A DNA stretch of 64,000 nucleotides from Deltaproteobacteria bacterium (GTDB taxonomy: Bacteria; Myxococcota_C; UBA6777): positions 1 to 64,000 of the forward strand of contig SBHC01000073.1 in NCBI GenBank assembly GCA_006226375.1. The letters are read 5' to 3'. Below, one piece after another: positions 36,565 through 44,425 of the stretch. The number at the start of each line of letters is the position of its first letter. Position 1 is the first letter of the stretch. The notes beneath the pieces were generated by a model, which saw only the letters and a list, made by a program, of their open reading frames with translations, had not been told where the DNA came from and made no database searches. The position numbers and the translations under genes are program-made.

Positions 36565-38244
36565 TTAGAAGAGGGCTTCCACAAATTCGTTGGCGGAGAA
36601 GGGTCGCATTTCATCGATATGTTCGCCAACGCCGATGAACCGGATGGGGATTTTCAATTCGTCAGCAATGGCAACGACCACGCCGCCTTTGGCGGTTCCG
36701 TCGAGTTTGGTGAGGATAATGCCTGTAACGCCGAGGGCTTCGTGGAATTGTTTGGCTTGGTTTACAGCATTTTGACCTGTGGTAGCGTCAAGAACCAAGA
36801 TAACTTCATGGGGAGCGGAAGAGTGGGCACGACCGATGACGCGCTTCACCTTCTTGAGTTCGTCCATCAAGTTTTGTTTGGTGTGGAGTCGGCCTGCGGT
36901 GTCACACAGGACAACGTCGACGTTGCGGGCGGCGCCAGCTTTGACAGCATCAAACACAACGGAAGAGGGATCCTGACCATCTTGGCCTTTGATCACCTGA
37001 GCATCCACTCGGCCAGCCCATTGTTCCAACTGCTCGACAGCGGCGGCACGGAAGGTGTCACCGGCAGCCACAATGACGCTCTTGTCTTGGTAAGAAAGAC
37101 GGGCTGCTAGCTTACCAATGGAGGTGGTTTTTCCAACACCGTTCACCCCAACAACCATCACGACAAAGGGCTTCTCGCTGTCGAAGTCGAGTTCATCCGC
37201 ATCAAAAGTAAGGATACGGTAGATCTCGTCTTTGATGGCTTCTCGAACCACTTCAGGATCTTTGAGTTCGTTCCGTTCCATCTTTTCTTCGATGGTGCTG
37301 AGAAGTTTCTCAGTGGTGCGAGTTCCAATGTCAGCGGTAAAGAGAATCTCTTCGAGTTCTTCGAGCAACTCGTCATCGAATTCTTTCTTTCCGCGGATAA
37401 GCTCATTGAGCTTGGACAACCAACCTTTTCGAGTCGCTTCCAAACCTTCACGGAGGGTTCGGGGCTCTTTGGTGTCCTCTTCAATGGTGATCTCACTAAC
37501 GTGGGTACGGCGCTTTTCCTTGAGTTTCTCAAAGCGCTTGCGACGACGTTCTTCATCGTCTTCATCATCAGAAGGCTTCTCTTCCTTCTTCTTTTCTTCA
37601 GCCTTCTTTTCTTTCTTAGGCTCTTCTTTTTTCTCTTCTTTCTTAGGTTCTGGCTCAGGCTCTGGCTCTGGCTCTGGCTCAGCCTCAGGTTCCGGCTCTG
37701 GCTCAGGTTCCGGCTCTGGCTCAGGTTCCGGCTCAGCCTCAACCTTCTTTTCTTCTTTCTTCTTTTCTTCAGCCTTCTTTTCTTTCTTAGGCTCTTCTTT
37801 TTTCTCTTCTTTCTTAGGTTCTTGCTCGGGCTCTGGTTCTGGTTCCGGCTCGGGCTCGGGCTCCGGCTCCGGCTCAGCCTCAACCTTCTTTTCTTCTTTC
37901 TTTTCTTCTTTAGGCTCTTCTTTTTTCGCCTTTTCTTGTTTGGGTTTCTCTTTCTTTTCTTCCTTCTTGGGTTCTTCTTTCTTCTCTTCCTTTTTGGCCT
38001 TGGGCTTTTCTTCAGCCTTCTTTTCTTCTTTGGCCTTTACGGGAGGAGCTTTGGGTTCAGGAGGAAGAGGTTTCGGAGCTTCTTGGGTATCGTCTTGCAG
38101 AAACAAGGGTCGCAAGAATTGAGCAATGATCACCAAGGCAATGGTGAGTACCAACACGAGAAACAGGGGATTTTTTTCAATCCACTCAGCAAAAGTGGCC
38201 CCTTTTTTAGCGGCAGCGGCCAGATGGAACAAAAACATATCCAT
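36565..38244 (-). CDS. ftsY: Signal recognition particle receptor FtsY
   Basis: SRP receptor GTPase. The C-terminal NG domain (about 255-559) has GVNGVGKTTSIGKLA, DTFRAAAVEQL, DTAGRLHTKQNLMDEL and TKLDGTAKGG. The N-terminus has a real membrane segment (NPLFLVLVLTIALVIIAQF), then a long A-domain of about 190 residues composed of Lys/Glu blocks and two EPEPEP runs that are duplicates of each other (KKVEAEPEPEPEP... and KKEEKKEEPKKEKKAEEKKK). ATG 38244 is preceded by GAGGGAGAA; the frame also opens at 38262. It converges on the AgmX-like gene. Confidence 0.95.
   Translation of the reverse strand: MDMFLFHLAAAAKKGATFAEWIEKNPLFLVLVLTIALVIIAQFLRPLFLQDDTQEAPKPLPPEPKAPPVKAKEEKKAEEKPKAKKEEKKEEPKKEEKKEKPKQEKAKKEEPKEEKKEEKKVEAEPEPEPEPEPEPEPEPEQEPKKEEKKEEPKKEKKAEEKKKEEKKVEAEPEPEPEPEPEPEPEPEAEPEPEPEPEPEPKKEEKKEEPKKEKKAEEKKKEEKPSDDEDDEERRRKRFEKLKEKRRTHVSEITIEEDTKEPRTLREGLEATRKGWLSKLNELIRGKKEFDDELLEELEEILFTADIGTRTTEKLLSTIEEKMERNELKDPEVVREAIKDEIYRILTFDADELDFDSEKPFVVMVVGVNGVGKTTSIGKLAARLSYQDKSVIVAAGDTFRAAAVEQLEQWAGRVDAQVIKGQDGQDPSSVVFDAVKAGAARNVDVVLCDTAGRLHTKQNLMDELKKVKRVIGRAHSSAPHEVILVLDATTGQNAVNQAKQFHEALGVTGIILTKLDGTAKGGVVVAIADELKIPIRFIGVGEHIDEMRPFSANEFVEALF
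37600..38035. repeat. Low-complexity Glu/Pro/Lys coding repeats in ftsY
   Basis: A segment of about 150 bases (GAA-rich Lys/Glu block followed by a GAG-CCT run) occurs twice in direct orientation within the A-domain. It produces long spurious open frames on the other strand. Confidence 0.85.
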
Positions 38245-38511
38245 AATTCGGTTCTCCCTCACTGTGTCCAGAAGGTTGAAAACATCGAGACTCTATTCTG
38301 AAAGAATATTGAGCGTATTCGCTCATTCCACTTGGGTTTCGGGTTCCCTTAATAACACTAGAGCCGTTCGCCCACAAGGGAAAAGACGCCAAACAAGGTT
38401 GACGGGGGTGCAAGGCATTGGCTATCAACATCACATATACCAAACTCTTTGCCAGGAAGGCATGAACCAACGACCCCATCCAGCTTTGCGATAGAGAGAC
38501 AAGGATAAGAA

Positions 38512-39492
38512 ATGAGAGTCCATTTGTTAAGAGAGCCTCAGCCGGATGACTTTCGATTGCTCAAGTCTCTAGTTCCAGGACATGTCGAATGGACAGCAGG
38601 CCCGATCCTGGCCCAATCCGCAGACTTTTCGATCCTGGTGGCAGGCTTTCCAAGCCAGGAAGACTTGGCAGCAAGTCCCAACCTAACGACTCTCGTCATC
38701 CCTTGGGCAGGTTTGCCCGAACCCACAAGAATCTATCTACAACAACATCCAGATTTGGTCGTTCACAACATACACCACAACGCTTCGTCTGTAGCAGAGA
38801 GTGCCATCACTTTGTTGCTCGCAGTTGCAAAGGAGACTCTACCCTTTGACGCCAAAATGAGAAACCATGATTGGGGAAGCCGTTATGACAACGACAACCA
38901 ATCGCTCCTCCTCGATGGGAAGCAAGCATTGGTACTTGGCTATGGAGCCATTGGAAAACGAATCGCAAGACTCTGTCATGCGTTTGGCATGACAGTCCAC
39001 TCCACGCGACGAAGCCAACAGGAAAGTGTACAAATCGAAGAAGGCAAGTGGATTCATCCCACGAGCAAACTGCATGAGCTTCTTCCAGAGACCCAAGTCC
39101 TAATCATCAGCGTTCCCCTCACCGATGAGACCCGAGGAATGATAGGAAGCCAAGAACTTGCAAAGCTCCCTTCCAACGCAGTCCTTGTGAACATTGGGAG
39201 GGGAGCCATCGTTGATGAAGAGGCTCTGTTTTTGGCGCTGAAAGAAAAACACATCTTCGGCGCAGGTCTAGACGTCTGGTACAACTATCCCAAGGATATC
39301 CCCGCCAGAAAGTATACCCCTCCTTCCAAGTATCCTTTCCATACGTTGGATAACGTCGTGATGAGCCCACATCGAGCGGACCACTGCGACGACACAGGCC
39401 GACTCCGAATGATTCACCTCGCAGAAGTGTTGAAGGCAGCAGCTCTTGGCGAAGAGTTGCCCAATCCTGTCAATCTTGATGTGGGGTATTAG
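38512..39492 (+). CDS. D-isomer-specific 2-hydroxyacid dehydrogenase
   Basis: NAD-dependent dehydrogenase of the phosphoglycerate/formate-dehydrogenase-like superfamily. Visible are the Rossmann motif VLGYGAIGKRIA, VPLTDETRGMIG, VNIGRGAIVDEEAL with the substrate-binding Arg, GAGLDVWYNYP, and MSPHRAD with the catalytic His. Length 326 is typical. The N-terminal substrate domain is divergent, so the specific acid is not deducible. ATG 38512 follows AAGGATAAGA. It converges on pssA with a 21-base gap. Confidence 0.9.
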   Translation: MRVHLLREPQPDDFRLLKSLVPGHVEWTAGPILAQSADFSILVAGFPSQEDLAASPNLTTLVIPWAGLPEPTRIYLQQHPDLVVHNIHHNASSVAESAITLLLAVAKETLPFDAKMRNHDWGSRYDNDNQSLLLDGKQALVLGYGAIGKRIARLCHAFGMTVHSTRRSQQESVQIEEGKWIHPTSKLHELLPETQVLIISVPLTDETRGMIGSQELAKLPSNAVLVNIGRGAIVDEEALFLALKEKHIFGAGLDVWYNYPKDIPARKYTPPSKYPFHTLDNVVMSPHRADHCDDTGRLRMIHLAEVLKAAALGEELPNPVNLDVGY

Positions 39493-39513
39493 AGAAAAGC
39501 GGGGGGTGGAGGA

Positions 39514-40269
39514 CTAGGCTTCTGCCGAGTTCGTGACGAGACCGATAAAACCCGTAGCAACGTACCAAACCATCGCAGCGAGGAGGATCGCGCCGCCGGG
39601 TCCTCCAAAAGCGAGAACGGAAAGACCACCCAGAATCCAAGCGGCAAAAAGAAATGGACCTGTCCGAGTTTTGAAGCTTTTGAACGAACGATAAGGAATG
39701 TTGGAAAGCATCAAGCCAGCTACCACCAAGACATACGGGATCAAGAACAGCTTGTCTTTCATAAAGGACAGCTTCAACTCATGATGAGTCATCACAATCG
39801 TGATCAACATCAGGCAACCTGCAGGAGCAGGGATCCCTGAAAAGAAGTTGAGTTTTTTGGGTTCACCAGGTTGGGGCTTGGGTTTTTCCCCGCTGATCTC
39901 CGCCTTGATGTTGAAGCGAGCGAGCCGTCCCCCTGTTGCCAGGACAAACGCAAGACACACAAACAAGTAGAGGTCGACCCCTGCGACAACATAGCCATGC
40001 AAGGCCCAATAGTACATAAGAATGGCCGGCGCAACGCCAGAGCTGAGGAAGTCAGCGAGGCTGTCGATTTCCACACCAAACTCGCTTTCGGCCCCAAGAC
40101 GCCGTGCGATCATTCCATCAAGGAGGTCACAGATCGCGGCGAAGATTAGGGCAATCGAGGCAGCATAAAACGCCTTTTGTGCAGACCATAAGATCGATTG
40201 AAGACCGAGAAACATACTCGTAAATGTGACCAGGTTGGGGATGTACCCACGCCACCGTTTTCTTGTCAT
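39514..40269 (-). CDS. pssA: CDP-diacylglycerol-serine O-phosphatidyltransferase
   Basis: Membrane enzyme that makes phosphatidylserine, precursor of phosphatidylethanolamine. It carries the complete CDP-alcohol phosphatidyltransferase motif, DG-x2-AR-x8-G-x3-D-x3-D, in DGMIARRLGAESEFGVEIDSLAD written across residues about 51-73, and six or so membrane segments. The N-terminal PNLVTFTSMFLG is the family start. Length 251 fits the Gram-positive/archaeal-type PssA subfamily rather than E. coli PssA. The decarboxylase psd is not in the window. Confidence 0.92.
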   Translation of the reverse strand: MTRKRWRGYIPNLVTFTSMFLGLQSILWSAQKAFYAASIALIFAAICDLLDGMIARRLGAESEFGVEIDSLADFLSSGVAPAILMYYWALHGYVVAGVDLYLFVCLAFVLATGGRLARFNIKAEISGEKPKPQPGEPKKLNFFSGIPAPAGCLMLITIVMTHHELKLSFMKDKLFLIPYVLVVAGLMLSNIPYRSFKSFKTRTGPFLFAAWILGGLSVLAFGGPGGAILLAAMVWYVATGFIGLVTNSAEA

Positions 40270-40443
40270 AACGCTTCCTTTTACCTCTTGAGGCGAGAAT
40301 GGCTAGAATGTATTGTTGGGAAACCGCGGCAAAGGTCAAGTCGAACCGACCTGCTGCTTCCGAACAAGCACAAGGAAATCTAACCAAAGCAGGAAGATGA
40401 GGGGCTCGAACGATGCACACACCTGCGGGAGAGGAACGAGACC

Positions 40444-41862
40444 ATGTCCATTGACCTCAGCCCAGAAGAGTTCCGGCGCCTCGCCCACATTGCAGTCGAA
40501 GTAGTCTGTGAACACCTCGCAGCCTTGGAAGAAGGCCCAGCACGCAAGCCAGTGCCCAAGCCACACCGTGCCCGTTTGTTGGAGCAGCCCAGCCCCCAAA
40601 CCCCCCAATCGCCTGAGGAACTTCTGAAGCGGATTGCCAACGAAGTGATGCCCTATCCCATGGGCAACTCCAACCCGCGTTTTCTCGCCTGGGTCAACTC
40701 ACCACCTGCGCCCCTTGGGATCATCGCAGACTTTATGGCCTCAGCGCTGAATCCAAGCGTAGCGGGTGGCGATCATGCTGCGACCTACGTGGAACACGCC
40801 GTCCTTCGGTGGATTCGTGAAGCCTTGGGCTTCAGCCAAAGCAGCGGTGCAATCCTCACCAGCGGTGGTAGTATGGCCAATTTGATCGGCCTTGCTACGA
40901 TGCGTCACACCCAAACACAGCGAGTGGATAGAACAGCAGGTTTGCAAAGCCTCTCCGCTCCCTTACGAGTCTACGCTTCAGAACAAGGTCACTCTTGCAT
41001 TGAGAAGGCGCTCATTCTTTTGGGGTTTGGGACAAAAAACCTCCGGAAAGTCCCGACAGACTCGAACTTTCGAATGGATCTTCATGCCCTCGCATCGATG
41101 GTCGCTGACGATAGAGAACAAGGCTACCATCCCGCCTGTGTCGCGGCCAGCGCAGGGACTGTGAATACAGGAGCCATTGATCCTCTGGACGCCATTGCGG
41201 ACTTTTGTAAGGAACAAGAACTTTGGTTCCACATTGACGGAGCCTATGGAGGATTTGGAGTCCTCGCCCCCTCTGCACGCCCTCACTACCAGGGACTGGA
41301 GCGCGCTGACAGCATCGCCGTTGACCCGCACAAGTGGCTCTACACTCCAATCGAGTGTGGTTGCGCCGTTGTGGCAGATACAGAAGCCATGCGCTCAGCT
41401 TTCAGCCTGGTCCCCGAATACCTGCGAGACGACACGGAGATGCCCTGGTTTGCCGAGTTTGGAACACAACAGACCCGAGGGTTTCGTGCGCTCAAATTAT
41501 GGACCCTCCTCCAACAAATGGGGCTACCTGGATATGGAGAGCTGCTCGAACGAGACATTCAACTCAACCAACTCTTCGCAAAAGAACTGAGCCACCACCC
41601 TCGATTTGAAGTGCTCTCCCAAAGTCACCTCAGCATCACTTGCTTCCAGCATGTCCCTACCGCCCTGAATGGCAATCGTTCAGCTCTGGAAGAACACAAC
41701 ACACAGCTTCTTCTTCGGTTGCAACAAGAAGGTCACTACTACCTTACAAGCACAAGGCTTAACAATCATTACGTACTGCGAACCTGCATCGTTAACTTTC
41801 GGACCCAACGAGAGGATCTATTGGGTTTGATAGAGCGACTGGACCAACTCGCAGGGGAGTAA
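40444..41862 (+). CDS. PLP-dependent decarboxylase (group II, aromatic-L-amino-acid/tyrosine-like)
   Basis: Fold-type I decarboxylase. GAILTSGGSMANLIGLA, AASAGTVNTGAIDPLDAIADF, the cofactor Asp/Ala strand FHIDGAYGGFG, and SIAVDPHKWLYTPIECG with the PLP lysine at about 297 are all present. The N-terminal PMGNSNPRFLAWVNSPPAPLGIIADFMASALNP is typical of aromatic amino acid decarboxylases, but substrate specificity (DOPA, Tyr, Trp, 2,4-diaminobutyrate) cannot be told by eye. Length 472 is usual. ATG 40444 follows GAGAGGAACGAG. Confidence 0.92.
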   Translation: MSIDLSPEEFRRLAHIAVEVVCEHLAALEEGPARKPVPKPHRARLLEQPSPQTPQSPEELLKRIANEVMPYPMGNSNPRFLAWVNSPPAPLGIIADFMASALNPSVAGGDHAATYVEHAVLRWIREALGFSQSSGAILTSGGSMANLIGLATMRHTQTQRVDRTAGLQSLSAPLRVYASEQGHSCIEKALILLGFGTKNLRKVPTDSNFRMDLHALASMVADDREQGYHPACVAASAGTVNTGAIDPLDAIADFCKEQELWFHIDGAYGGFGVLAPSARPHYQGLERADSIAVDPHKWLYTPIECGCAVVADTEAMRSAFSLVPEYLRDDTEMPWFAEFGTQQTRGFRALKLWTLLQQMGLPGYGELLERDIQLNQLFAKELSHHPRFEVLSQSHLSITCFQHVPTALNGNRSALEEHNTQLLLRLQQEGHYYLTSTRLNNHYVLRTCIVNFRTQREDLLGLIERLDQLAGE

Positions 41863-41884
41863 TTCGAAACCTATCGGTACAGAT

Positions 41885-41916
41885 CAAAAAAAAGCGACCC
41901 ATGTGGATGGGTCGCT
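41885..41916 (-). terminator. Rho-independent terminator after the head-GIN lipoprotein gene
   Basis: A perfect 10-bp stem AGCGACCCAT / ATGGGTCGCT with a GTGG loop (41893-41916), followed on the minus strand by a run of eight U. It lies about 115 bases beyond the stop at 42031. On the plus strand no T run follows, so it is not a terminator for the decarboxylase gene. Confidence 0.85.
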
Positions 41917-42030
41917 CAAGAATTAGGAGAACGTGTTTCAGAAAAAAGCAGAATGGATGGAGAGGTTTACTCCACCCCTCCCCTGGTTGGAAGACAACTA
42001 CTCCAACAAGGGAAGTGGTGTATCCAAGGA

Positions 42031-42921
42031 TCACTCTTTGGCTTGCTCAGCTCCACCATCGCTTTGGAGCAGTCGCGAAGCTCCCGAGGTGTGCACCGAC
42101 TCAAGCTTGGGCTCCCCCACATAAAGAAGCTTGGATGCTCCGCTCAACGAAGCGCTTAGCCTCCCTTGAACGTGAAGCTCCGAGTAGCTAGCGCCGCTCA
42201 AACGGGCGTCAACGTTCTGCATGCAAAACTCTTTCATCTCCATTTTGCTCGCACCAGACAAGTCGATCTTGCTAGACACAGCCAGGCCTTTCAGCTTGAC
42301 CGTTGAAGCTCCAGAGAGTTCAAAGTTAGCATCACCATCGACAAACAAGCCCCCTTCAAATGAACTTCCACCGGAGAGGTGAACGTCAGCAGAGGCAGCC
42401 TTCGCATCGATGGTTGCAGTCGAAGCTCCGGACAGACGGACGTTTAAGCCTCCTTCAATTTTTGCATTGAGCCAGGAAAGCTTGGAGGCACCAGAGAGAC
42501 GGAGGTCCATATCACTGGTTGTTGCGAAGCCATCTAGCACTGCGCTCGTGCGGCCAGAGATGCGTAGTTCTTTGAGAGAAGGAACCGTTACCTCCGCTCG
42601 AATGGTCATGACTCCAATCAAGTGAACAGGCGCCAACCGGAGCGAAAGACGGTCTCCCGTTCGCTCCATAAGCAAGTAGGGTTCGATATTTTTATCGACT
42701 TTCACAACAACAGAGTAGCTCTCTCCCTGCTTCACGCTAAGAAAGAATGTAGACGACACTTCCAGCGCAGAAAACGGCTGCCCTGACAAAGCAGAGGTGT
42801 TGACTGTAACGACCTCTCCCGACCCCTTCACAGGTGGCCCAAACAGACCACAACCGGACACAGAAACGCTTCCAACAAGAAGAGTTACAAGAAACAACAC
42901 TTTCGACCATTGAGCTTTCAT
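42031..42921 (-). CDS. Head-GIN (DUF2807-like) lipoprotein
   Basis: Signal peptide with lipobox SVSGC, then a right-handed beta-helix-like domain of about 230 residues typical of putative auto-transporter adhesin head GIN proteins: KGSGEVVTVNTSALSGQPFSALEVSSTFFLSVKQGESYSV at the start, then many LSGAS motifs. Function of the family is not established. ATG 42921 follows GGGAGAATCC; the frame stays open upstream to 43494 but that part is not protein-like. A strong terminator lies downstream. Confidence 0.85.
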   Translation of the reverse strand: MKAQWSKVLFLVTLLVGSVSVSGCGLFGPPVKGSGEVVTVNTSALSGQPFSALEVSSTFFLSVKQGESYSVVVKVDKNIEPYLLMERTGDRLSLRLAPVHLIGVMTIRAEVTVPSLKELRISGRTSAVLDGFATTSDMDLRLSGASKLSWLNAKIEGGLNVRLSGASTATIDAKAASADVHLSGGSSFEGGLFVDGDANFELSGASTVKLKGLAVSSKIDLSGASKMEMKEFCMQNVDARLSGASYSELHVQGRLSASLSGASKLLYVGEPKLESVHTSGASRLLQSDGGAEQAKE

Positions 42922-43550
42922 TTGGATTCTCCCACATTCACCTTGTCGCGAGCTTGAACCTGCACCCCCAAGACTGGGTGCAGAACGCAATCGTATTGGC
43001 TGAACCCCTCTACAAGTTATGTGCCAGATCTGATGCGGAGAAGAATCTAAAGAAAAGTGAAAAAAAAGGTGAACCGAAGATGGATGGACCCGTAAGTAAC
43101 ATCGCAGACTGAGGAGCAGGGTTGACATCAAAGATGTCGACACTACCTTGAGAAGCACAGGGCAAGAGACAAACCTCTCTTCCTCTGAATACGACGCTAA
43201 CGGAGGCATCGGCACTGACGGGCGTCGTCGCGATTGGAAGTCGCGTTTATGGCTATGCCGAGAAAGGAGGTGATCCAGTGTCAAAAGCAGGTTTATGTTC
43301 CCCGACTGGAGTAGAGGTGTCCCCAGGTAAGAGCAGGAGCCTCGTGTAGAGTCTTCACCGCTCAGTGACTTGTGCCCTATTTGCACAAAACTCTCGCGGG
43401 TTTCATGTGCGATTGCCTGGGTACTTCCAGACATTTCTATCCCAAAAAATTGCTGCGTAGCGTCGGACGTCGGACCGAGACTGAGTCGCTGCACAGCATT
43501 TTTTATTTTAGGACAGACCCTTCCAAAAAGACTGGCTTTGACATTCGAGG
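42922..43550. other. Intergenic region with palindrome, promoter-like sequence and a micro-ORF
   Basis: About 630 bases. GACATCAAAGATGTC (43124-43138) is an imperfectly spaced dyad overlapping a TTGACA at 43122. Downstream is an 18-base match to the complement of the 16S 3' end and a 23-codon frame (listed separately). Otherwise nothing recognised. Confidence 0.55.
43278..43349 (+). CDS. Possible 23-residue micro-ORF with an extreme Shine-Dalgarno sequence
   Basis: GTG 43278 is preceded by AGAAAGGAGGTGATCCA, complementary to nearly the whole usual 3' end of 16S rRNA. The frame reads MSKAGLCSPTGVEVSPGKSRSLV and stops at TAG 43349. The AGGAGG-to-GTG spacing is 7. The peptide has no recognisable features. 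A TTGACA 150 bases upstream could supply a promoter. It may equally be a ribosome-binding decoy or a chance match. Confidence 0.3.
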   Translation: MSKAGLCSPTGVEVSPGKSRSLV

Positions 43551-44027
43551 TTAATCGTCTTTTCGAACCTTGACTCGGGTAGCATCGGGCAGCGCCTCCA
43601 AGAGGTCCTCAGACTTTAGTATGACTGTAGTCCCCTTAATCCCGGAGCCAATCGAGATATCTTCAAAGTCAGAGACACTTTCATCCACATAGATGGGCAG
43701 GTCCTGCTTCATTCCAAAGGGTGAGACAGCACCGCGTATGTATCCTGTCACCTCCAACACTTCCTCTTGAGAGGCCATCGAGATACGATTCTGGCCGACC
43801 ACACTTCGCAACGCAGGCCACGCTATTTGCTGGGGCCCCGCCACCAGAACCATAAAATACTCACCTTCTGAAGCCCGAAACACAATGCTACGTACAATTT
43901 GGTCCGGCTGCTGTCCACGTTCTTCTGCGGCTTGCTCAAACGACGTCACGGGACCAGGATGTGCAAACAGAGAATGGGAAACTCCCAATGACTCCAGGGC
44001 TATGGCAACAGGGCTCTTGGCTTGCAT
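43551..44027 (-). CDS. YbaK/EbsC family aminoacyl-tRNA deacylase
   Basis: Prolyl-tRNA-editing-like domain that removes mischarged amino acids from tRNA. The pattern ALESLGVSHSLFAHPGPVTSFEQAA, the lysine-equivalent region VRSIVFRASEGEYFMVLVAG, EVLEVTGYIRGAVSPFGM and the end block IGSGIKGTTVILKSEDL match the family; the Gly-x-x-x-Pro of the catalytic loop is visible. The usual IVKT(L) lysine appears as VRSI, so activity may differ. ATG 44027 has CAGGAGATAAG immediately upstream, so the longer frame to 44195 is not used. 158 residues is standard. Confidence 0.87.
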   Translation of the reverse strand: MQAKSPVAIALESLGVSHSLFAHPGPVTSFEQAAEERGQQPDQIVRSIVFRASEGEYFMVLVAGPQQIAWPALRSVVGQNRISMASQEEVLEVTGYIRGAVSPFGMKQDLPIYVDESVSDFEDISIGSGIKGTTVILKSEDLLEALPDATRVKVRKDD

Positions 44028-44235
44028 CTTATCTCCTGTTTGGATAAGGTATCGGTCTTCGTTTGACCCAAAAACAAAACAGTAACCCTTTGCCATTCCA
44101 TTCAGCTCAATAGAAAATACAAATTTCCAGTAGAAACGCTTCAGAATGAGACACTGTGTACCGTTAAGTAAAAGCAGCATCCTGTTGTAGGGCAACCATG
44201 AGAGGTAAAACAGGCATGAATTAAAAGGAATCCAT

Positions 44236-44255
44236 TTGTTACAAAAGTAACAAAG
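44236..44255. promoter_or_regulatory. Inverted repeat upstream of the GGDEF-EAL gene
   Basis: TTTGTTAC-AAAA-GTAACAAA is a perfect 8-bp dyad with a 4-base spacer, between the divergent deacylase and GGDEF-EAL genes. It resembles an operator; no T run follows on either side, so a terminator is less likely. Confidence 0.45.
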
Positions 44256-44425
44256 TCAAGGACTACCCAAAACAACCTTTCTGTTTCACGATCAAAACGA
44301 TCAAACCTGAAACCAAAAGGAGCCGAAAGATGCTTGTGTTCTGCACATGGTTGCCTTACCTATGAGAGCTCAAATTCAAACTGATACCGATAGATCGACT
44401 GCGTTTGCGATATAAAGACAAACGG

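Noticed and set aside
37232-38301. Long plus-strand frames rich in Phe/Ser or Leu/Phe
   Set aside because: They are antisense shadows of the Glu/Lys/Pro-rich tracts of ftsY; composition is explained by the low-complexity coding strand, and no ribosome sites exist.
43261-43278. 16S rRNA 3' end
   Set aside because: Only the last 18 bases match; the preceding bases on the minus strand do not continue into 16S sequence.
42922-43494. N-terminal extension of the head-GIN lipoprotein frame
   Set aside because: A clear ribosome site and signal peptide place the start at 42921; the extension is Ser/Arg-rich without protein character.
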